DNA of 64,000 bases, from positions 744,001 to 808,000 of the forward strand of contig NZ_CP087714.1 of the NCBI RefSeq assembly GCF_039641995.1, written 5' to 3'. The stretch is from Geoglobus acetivorans. Lineage in GTDB: Archaea; Halobacteriota; Archaeoglobi; Archaeoglobales; Archaeoglobaceae. A model generated the notes under the pieces. The model was not told the origin of the DNA, ran no database searches, and saw nothing but the letters and a program-made list of their open reading frames with translations. How positions within the stretch are numbered: position 1 is the stretch's first letter; each line of letters begins with the position of its first letter. The translations under genes and the position numbers were made by a program. Of the stretch, positions 59,718 to 64,000 are shown piece after piece.

Positions 59718-60730
59718 AAATCGCTCAGATCACTCCCTATGCATATCCTCACATTGGGGGGGTTGAAATCCATGTGAAAAACCTCTCAAAGGCGCTGAGG
59801 CTCAGGCATGATGTAGTAACGATTTCATCAAACTCGGGAGAGGTCGTTCTGAGGAGCATCCCTGTGCCGTATTCACCCATTCCCATTCAGAAGGTGAGTG
59901 TTGAGGCGGACGTGTATCATGCCCACGTTCCAAGCCCCTTTTTTGCCCGCATGTATGTCGATGAGGGTCCTTTTGTTGTGACCTACCACAACGATGTTGA
60001 GGTCCCGGAGAGGGTTTCCGGTTACACGATGCCCCGATTTTTTGCATCACTGAGCGAGAGTGTAAACTGGAAGATAACGAGGGAAATTCTTGATAAAGCT
60101 GATGCGGTAATTGCAACAACACTTGATTATGCCCTGACCTCGCCTGTCCTGAAGGAATATGCTGGAAAGCTGCATGTCATCCCGAACGGTATCTGGGTGG
60201 ACGACTTTGCTTACTCGAAGGAGAAGGAGGACTTCATACTCTATACCGGAAGACTTGTGGAGTACAAGGGTCTCGGAACACTGCTGAATGCTCTTGAAGG
60301 TTTGGGAGAAAAGCTGGTTGTTGCGGGAGATGGAGAGGACAGGCAGTATTTCGAATCGCTTGCAAGGAAGAAGAACGTCGATGCAAGCTTCCTTGGAAGG
60401 ATTGCCTATTCGGAACTGGTAGAGTTGATGAGAAGAGCAAAGGCTCTGGTTTTGCCATCAAAAACCAGGCTCGAGGCGTTTGGAATAGTCCTCCTCGAAG
60501 CAATGGCATCCGGCACTCCAGTAATAGCGTACAACACTCCTGGGGTTAGATATGTTGCCGGTCATGGTGGATTTGTTTTTCGCAATGAGAGGGAACTCAG
60601 AGAGATAATCGAAAATCTGGATGAGAGGACTGTCATTAAGGCTGGTAAGCGGGGCAGAAAATTTGCGGAGAGGCACGACTGGAGCATAATAGCCAGAATG
60701 GTGGAGAAACTGTACATGTCACTCGTGTAG
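59714..60730 (+). CDS. Family 4 glycosyltransferase
   Basis: Protein of 338 residues from TTG 59714, overlapping mptE by four bases. The N-terminal glycine loop is YAYPHIGGVEIHVKNLSKAL, and the C-terminal domain has LVVAGDGEDRQYFESLA and the EX7E motif EAFGIVLLEAMASGTPVI of GT4 enzymes. It moves a sugar from a nucleotide sugar to an acceptor, perhaps a lipid or glycan. The GT2 and flippase-like genes that follow suggest a shared role in cell-surface glycan or glycolipid assembly (inference). Confidence 0.9.
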   Translation: MKIAQITPYAYPHIGGVEIHVKNLSKALRLRHDVVTISSNSGEVVLRSIPVPYSPIPIQKVSVEADVYHAHVPSPFFARMYVDEGPFVVTYHNDVEVPERVSGYTMPRFFASLSESVNWKITREILDKADAVIATTLDYALTSPVLKEYAGKLHVIPNGIWVDDFAYSKEKEDFILYTGRLVEYKGLGTLLNALEGLGEKLVVAGDGEDRQYFESLARKKNVDASFLGRIAYSELVELMRRAKALVLPSKTRLEAFGIVLLEAMASGTPVIAYNTPGVRYVAGHGGFVFRNERELREIIENLDERTVIKAGKRGRKFAERHDWSIIARMVEKLYMSLV

Positions 60731-60774
60731 TCTTCTGCGGAACATGCCCGCGATTTAGGCGATTTTACCTGTTT

Positions 60775-61794
60775 ATGAAACAGGAGAACATTCGAAACAC
60801 TAAAATTCCGAAAAATTCAGCATCAGATGTGAGGAAAAGAATAGCCGTAATCATCCCTGTTTCGGTGTTTGAGCCGGCTGAAACTCTGCGGGACTGTGCC
60901 GAATACCTTAATAACCTCGACTTTGGAGAAATGGAGTGCAGGATTGTTTTCTCTTTCGATGGCGATGAGAGCGATGACAGGGTAAGGATGCTCAGAAAAT
61001 ACGGTTTCCTGGTTCTTGCCAGGAATACCCGGAGGGGTAAGAGGGCGGGGGCGATAAACGACGCTCTCGACCATCTGGTGAAATTTAAGCCTGATTTTGT
61101 GGCCATACTCGACGTGGATTCCCGGCCTGAAAGGGGAGTCATTCCAAGGTGTGCTGAGGCTGTTGGGGATGGCATCTTTATCGCCTCTGCCAGGCGGCGG
61201 ATATCCAATCCCGTAAACAGCACTACAAGAGCTGTTGAGTTTGAATACCGGTTAATCGGCTATCTTCTCAAACATTCGGGTTTCAGGCAGTTCAACGGGC
61301 TGATAGGCGTTCTTGATGGAAGTATCCTTTTCAGACACAGGTTAAATGAGGATGCACTGACGGAGGATGCTGACTTCTCAACGAGGATGCACTGTCTCGG
61401 TCTTAAGGCGGAGCTTGTGGACGGGTTTTTTTACGAGCAATCTCCTCTGACCTGGAGAGACTTTTTTGAACAGAGAAAGAGGTGGTATTACGGTGGACTT
61501 GAACTCTGGAAGTACCTTCCAGACGTGCTAAAATCCGGAAATGTTGGGTTTATCACGTCCTGGATTTCGGCGCTGACCCTGACATTCTTCCCCTCTCTGT
61601 TCATCCCGTTCATCCTGCTGTCTCTCCCTTCCCTGCTCGTGTATTACGGGAAAGATGGATTTGAGACTTTTTCCGGGTTCATTGTTTATTCACTTGTGCT
61701 TCAGGCAGCATCAATTTCCGCAATTTTTAACTTCCTGAGGAACAAGGGTGTCGAGTGGAAGGCAGTGAAAAGAATGGAACAGCTAAAAAGCTGA
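60775..61794 (+). CDS. Family 2 glycosyltransferase with C-terminal membrane helices
   Basis: Protein of 339 residues. The GT-A core has VIIPVSVFEPAETL, DVDSRP as the DXD metal motif, TEDADFSTRMH and the QRKRWYYGG block (QXXRW), as in cellulose- and hyaluronan-synthase-like processive enzymes. Two hydrophobic segments near the C terminus (about 262-290 and 301-322) place it at the membrane. The next gene, UPF0104-like, overlaps it by 40 bases, so both likely work together on a membrane-linked glycan. Confidence 0.9.
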   Translation: MKQENIRNTKIPKNSASDVRKRIAVIIPVSVFEPAETLRDCAEYLNNLDFGEMECRIVFSFDGDESDDRVRMLRKYGFLVLARNTRRGKRAGAINDALDHLVKFKPDFVAILDVDSRPERGVIPRCAEAVGDGIFIASARRRISNPVNSTTRAVEFEYRLIGYLLKHSGFRQFNGLIGVLDGSILFRHRLNEDALTEDADFSTRMHCLGLKAELVDGFFYEQSPLTWRDFFEQRKRWYYGGLELWKYLPDVLKSGNVGFITSWISALTLTFFPSLFIPFILLSLPSLLVYYGKDGFETFSGFIVYSLVLQAASISAIFNFLRNKGVEWKAVKRMEQLKS

Positions 61795-62726
61795 TACTTG
61801 CGGTAACCATAACCGTACTCTCCATTGCAGCAATCACGAAAATCGGAAACGTCAGCGTGGAGGATTTTGCCGGGGCGAAGCTCAGCTTCATTGTTATTGC
61901 GCTAATTCTTCACGCATTTTTCTGGATCTTCTGGACAATCCGACTGTGGGTCATCGTGAGGGTTCTGGAGCATAAGGCCAAAATCTCCAGCCTCTTTGCA
62001 GGTGTTCTCTCAAGCAACTTTGTGGCAGCGATAACTCCCTCTTCTGCAGGCGGGGAGCCGGTGAGGATCAAGGTTCTTGTGGACTCTGGAATGAGTGCAG
62101 GTTCCGCCACTGCCTGCATAATGGTCGAGAGGTTCCTTGATGCTCTCTTCTTTTCTGTGTTTCTTCTTGCGATGATATCTATTTCGGGATTCGCTGTGGG
62201 GCTTGGGCTGAAGGTGGGCATAGTATTCACCGCTCTGCTCATCCTCTTCTTTATATTCCTTTACGAGCTTTTCAAATCTCCTGAACGCATAGGTAGACTT
62301 CTTGGCTTTCTCGAAAAAAGATTCAGGGGAGATTTAATCGAGAGGCTGGAAAGAGAAATCTGGAGCTTCAGGAACGCAATTTCAGAGATGCTGAAAAACA
62401 GACGGATGGCGTTTGTTCTTTTCCTTCTGACCGGCCTTGTGTGGCTGTCTGAGTTTCTGATTCCCTCTGTTCTTTTAATGGCGTTCTCGTGCGAGCCTCA
62501 CTGGATTCTGTCTCTGACTTCCCAGGCGATTCTTGTCATTGTGTCTCTCGTCCCTCTGACGCCCGGGAGCAGCGGTATAGCTGAGTTCGGCTTTTTCTAC
62601 CTCTACTCGAGCTTTGCATCGTGCAGGATAGGGGCGGTTGCAGGGCTGTGGAGGATAATAACCTACGTGTCCAACATTCTGGCGGGTCTGGTATCGACGG
62701 TGTATTATTTAAAAAATAAGCTCTGA
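61755..62726 (+). CDS. UPF0104/LPG-synthase-TM-like flippase-type membrane protein
   Basis: Integral membrane protein of 323 residues from GTG 61755, with about eight hydrophobic helices. Segments NFVAAITPSSAGGEPVR and SLVPLTPGSSGIAEFGF are the paired conserved loops of the UPF0104/AglD/MprF N-terminal family, which moves or transfers lipids. It overlaps the GT2 gene by 40 bases, so it may flip or extend the product of the two glycosyltransferases. The lipid is unknown. Confidence 0.88.
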   Translation: MEGSEKNGTAKKLILAVTITVLSIAAITKIGNVSVEDFAGAKLSFIVIALILHAFFWIFWTIRLWVIVRVLEHKAKISSLFAGVLSSNFVAAITPSSAGGEPVRIKVLVDSGMSAGSATACIMVERFLDALFFSVFLLAMISISGFAVGLGLKVGIVFTALLILFFIFLYELFKSPERIGRLLGFLEKRFRGDLIERLEREIWSFRNAISEMLKNRRMAFVLFLLTGLVWLSEFLIPSVLLMAFSCEPHWILSLTSQAILVIVSLVPLTPGSSGIAEFGFFYLYSSFASCRIGAVAGLWRIITYVSNILAGLVSTVYYLKNKL

Positions 62727-63122
62727 CAGCAGTTCCTCAGCATCAAATCCCATTTCTTCGAGCTTCTTTTTGGCTCTGCTGAACGCAGAATAGTTATACT
62801 GTTCCCCAAGCCTTTTCGCCATGAGTGCTTCATACTCTGAGCTGGATAGCAGCTCTGAAAGCAGGTCTTTCAGCTCGTTTCTCTTGAATACCTTTACCTC
62901 GCACCTTTCGACAAACTGTCTGTCTCTGAAAACAATGGCTTCAGTTTTCCAGCAGGTTTCACATTCTGCGATCAGTATTCTTATGTCCTGATCACTGTGC
63001 CAGGTTATCTGCTGCATTTCTCCACCGCAGGAGCAGAAACCACCGAACCCACTGCCCTCTTCGCCTTTCAAAGCCTTTCCGCCGTAAATAAGAACCTTCA
63101 GAGGTTCAATGTATGCTATCAT
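62709..63122 (-). CDS. Zinc-binding protein, unknown
   Basis: Protein of 137 residues. The N-terminal half is strand-rich and contains CSCGGEM and CETCWKTE, a rubredoxin/zinc-ribbon-like pair of knuckles. The C-terminal half is helical (FKRNELKDLLSELLSSSEYEAL and YSAFSRAKKKLEEMGFDAEELL). No family is recognised with certainty. It ends inside the convergent flippase-like gene by 18 bases. Start ATG 63122 lies just after an AT-rich stretch. Confidence 0.6.
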   Translation of the reverse strand: MIAYIEPLKVLIYGGKALKGEEGSGFGGFCSCGGEMQQITWHSDQDIRILIAECETCWKTEAIVFRDRQFVERCEVKVFKRNELKDLLSELLSSSEYEALMAKRLGEQYNYSAFSRAKKKLEEMGFDAEELLSELIF

Positions 63123-63153
63123 TGGGGAAAATTAAAGGCAGAGATTAAAAAGT

Positions 63154-63387
63154 TTACACCGGGGTTACTTTTTTCACTTCGGGTATTCTGCTCCTGAGGT
63201 GCTGTTCGACGAACATTGTCAGTGTGAGCTGGGACATGGGACAGCCGTGGCATGAGCCGAGAAGCTTCACCTTGACCTCTCCACTCTCCTCGTCAACATC
63301 GATGACTGCAATATTGCCTCCATCCCTGATCAGTGCCGGACGAATTTCCTTTTCGATAACCTCTTCAACCTTCTCCTTCAGACTCAT
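63154..63387 (-). CDS. Nfu-type iron-sulfur scaffold protein (NifU C-terminal domain)
   Basis: Protein of 77 residues with the NifU C-terminal domain: EIRPALIRDGGNIAVIDVD, then the cluster motif GSCHGCPMSQLTL (CX2C). Two such proteins bridge one 4Fe-4S cluster and pass it to target proteins. Full length for a stand-alone Nfu domain in archaea. Single gene between a zinc protein and DUF151 on the same strand. Confidence 0.92.
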   Translation of the reverse strand: MSLKEKVEEVIEKEIRPALIRDGGNIAVIDVDEESGEVKVKLLGSCHGCPMSQLTLTMFVEQHLRSRIPEVKKVTPV

Positions 63388-63423
63388 AGAAACATGGTCT
63401 TTTAGGCATGTTAAAAAGTTTTC

Positions 63424-63870
63424 TCACTCTATGGTGAGCTGCTCGAAGGGGACGTAATCTTCAGGCACATCCTGGATGTATCCGGCCTCATCGAATACCT
63501 TTTCCTCCACAAACACCTCTGCGTCGAACCTCAAAGCGAGAGCTATGCTGTCGCTCGGCCTTGCATCTATCTCATGCTCCATCTCATCCATCCTTATGAA
63601 TATCCTTGCATAGAATGTGTTTTCGATGAGGTCGTCGATAACGACTTTCTCGATTCTGGCGTTCAGTCTCTCCAGTATTTCGGCCGTCAGATCATGGGTC
63701 ATGGGTCTGGGGGGAGTTATGCCCTGTATGGCAGAATGGATTGCAAGGGCCTCAGGAGCCCCTATGAATATCTGGAGAATCCTTCCGGTATCTTCCTTGA
63801 GCAGCACCACAGGAGTTCCTCCGAATATGCTCGGGGCGAGATACACCCCCACGATTTCAACTTTTTTCAT
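63424..63870 (-). CDS. DUF151 (bifunctional nuclease-like) protein
   Basis: Protein of 148 residues of the DUF151 family. It has VVLLKEDTGRILQIFIGAPEALAI, PRPMTHDLTAEILERL and DARPSDSIALALRF, the conserved blocks that carry the Asp and Arg residues. Some plant members have RNase and DNase activity; the archaeal role is untested. Length is normal for archaeal members. It lies divergent from the partial gene at the right edge. Confidence 0.92.
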   Translation of the reverse strand: MKKVEIVGVYLAPSIFGGTPVVLLKEDTGRILQIFIGAPEALAIHSAIQGITPPRPMTHDLTAEILERLNARIEKVVIDDLIENTFYARIFIRMDEMEHEIDARPSDSIALALRFDAEVFVEEKVFDEAGYIQDVPEDYVPFEQLTIE

Positions 63871-63943
63871 TTAAGGAATTTCGGTTTTTGAAGTATTAAA
63901 AACTTCCTGCGTTATTTTTTTTAATTCGCATAAAACCTTCTCC

Positions 63944-64000
63944 ATGGATCTGGTTGAGCTTATTGCAGAAATGGCAGAGAGGAAGGGAATCAGGGTTGAT
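63944..64000 (+). CDS. Start of an unknown gene (cut by the right edge)
   Basis: The frame opens MDLVELIAEMAERKGIRVD from ATG 63944 and is open to the last base, giving 19 codons. A run of T and TTTTAATTCGCATAAAA lies 15-35 bases upstream and could be its TATA region. Too little remains to name it. Confidence 0.5.
   Translation, partial: MDLVELIAEMAERKGIRVD

Overview
The window is a gene-dense piece of an archaeal chromosome, most likely from the Archaeoglobales (Archaeoglobus/Geoglobus/Ferroglobus group; genus not determined). The reasons are: GatE (archaeal Glu-tRNA(Gln) amidotransferase), RNase P protein Rpp21, Nop5 and fibrillarin, a tRNA-Trp whose intron is a box C/D guide RNA, shikimate synthesis through the ADHS/DHQ-synthase-II route, a prephenate dehydrogenase-chorismate mutase-prephenate dehydratase fusion of the kind known from Archaeoglobus, methanopterin genes (MptE, beta-RFAP synthase) without any visible methyl-coenzyme M reductase, TATA boxes about 27 bases before many leaderless ATGs, and many TTG/GTG starts behind GAGGTG-type ribosome sites. 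No rRNA, CRISPR array or intact insertion sequence was seen.

Layout. 1-6.4 kb: a UPF1/IGHMBP2-like helicase cut by the left edge, a KamA-type radical SAM protein, an FGGY sugar kinase, an enoyl-CoA hydratase/isomerase and a small membrane protein. 6.5-10.3 kb: intron-containing tRNA-Trp, then a three-gene operon of actin-like protein, coiled-coil protein and MinD/ParA-like ATPase, with a divergent coiled-coil membrane protein. This is the best candidate in the window for an undescribed cellular system. 10.3-16.1 kb: M42 peptidase, a 2-hydroxyacid dehydrogenase/ThDP enzyme pair and a membrane sensor kinase. 16.2-19.4 kb: aquaporin, DUF2180 and DUF2193 genes facing a Bat-type regulator, with three copies of a GTTGACA motif between them. 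19.4-28.5 kb: Lhr-type helicase plus OB-fold protein, GatE, a first ADHS, siroheme/haem genes, Rpp21 and a DUF134 protein.

28.6-32.7 kb is an accessory island beginning at tRNA-Val(CAC). It holds small toxin-antitoxin-like genes, a PIN toxin broken by two frameshifts, an unusual HEPN-MNT pair, a possible PD-(D/E)XK protein and several short genes of unknown function, and part of it is AT-rich. 32.7-40.7 kb returns to core metabolism and signalling: coiled-coil protein, MaoC protein, acyl-CoA ligase, MEMO1 protein, NAD-kinase-like protein, a PAS sensor lacking a kinase domain with a receiver next to it, and a copper-type HMA chaperone with a divergent TRASH regulator. 40.8-46.1 kb is one tightly overlapping run: CBS regulator, ThiF-like protein, beta-RFAP synthase, Nop5, fibrillarin, HARP (protein-only RNase P) and HisS. 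46.9-51.1 kb is the aromatic amino-acid operon. 52-56 kb is a tungstate/molybdate ABC transporter with a divergent ModE-like regulator and a matching palindrome between them. 56-62.7 kb joins IleRS, MptE, two glycosyltransferases and a flippase-like membrane protein. The window ends with an Nfu-type protein, a DUF151 nuclease-like protein and the first 19 codons of another gene.

The genes link up in several ways. The tRNA-Trp intron guide needs Nop5 and fibrillarin, both encoded here. Rpp21 and HARP give two RNase P-type systems. The two ADHS paralogues raise a question about division of labour in aromatic synthesis. Function calls rest on motif recognition by eye; no database search was possible.
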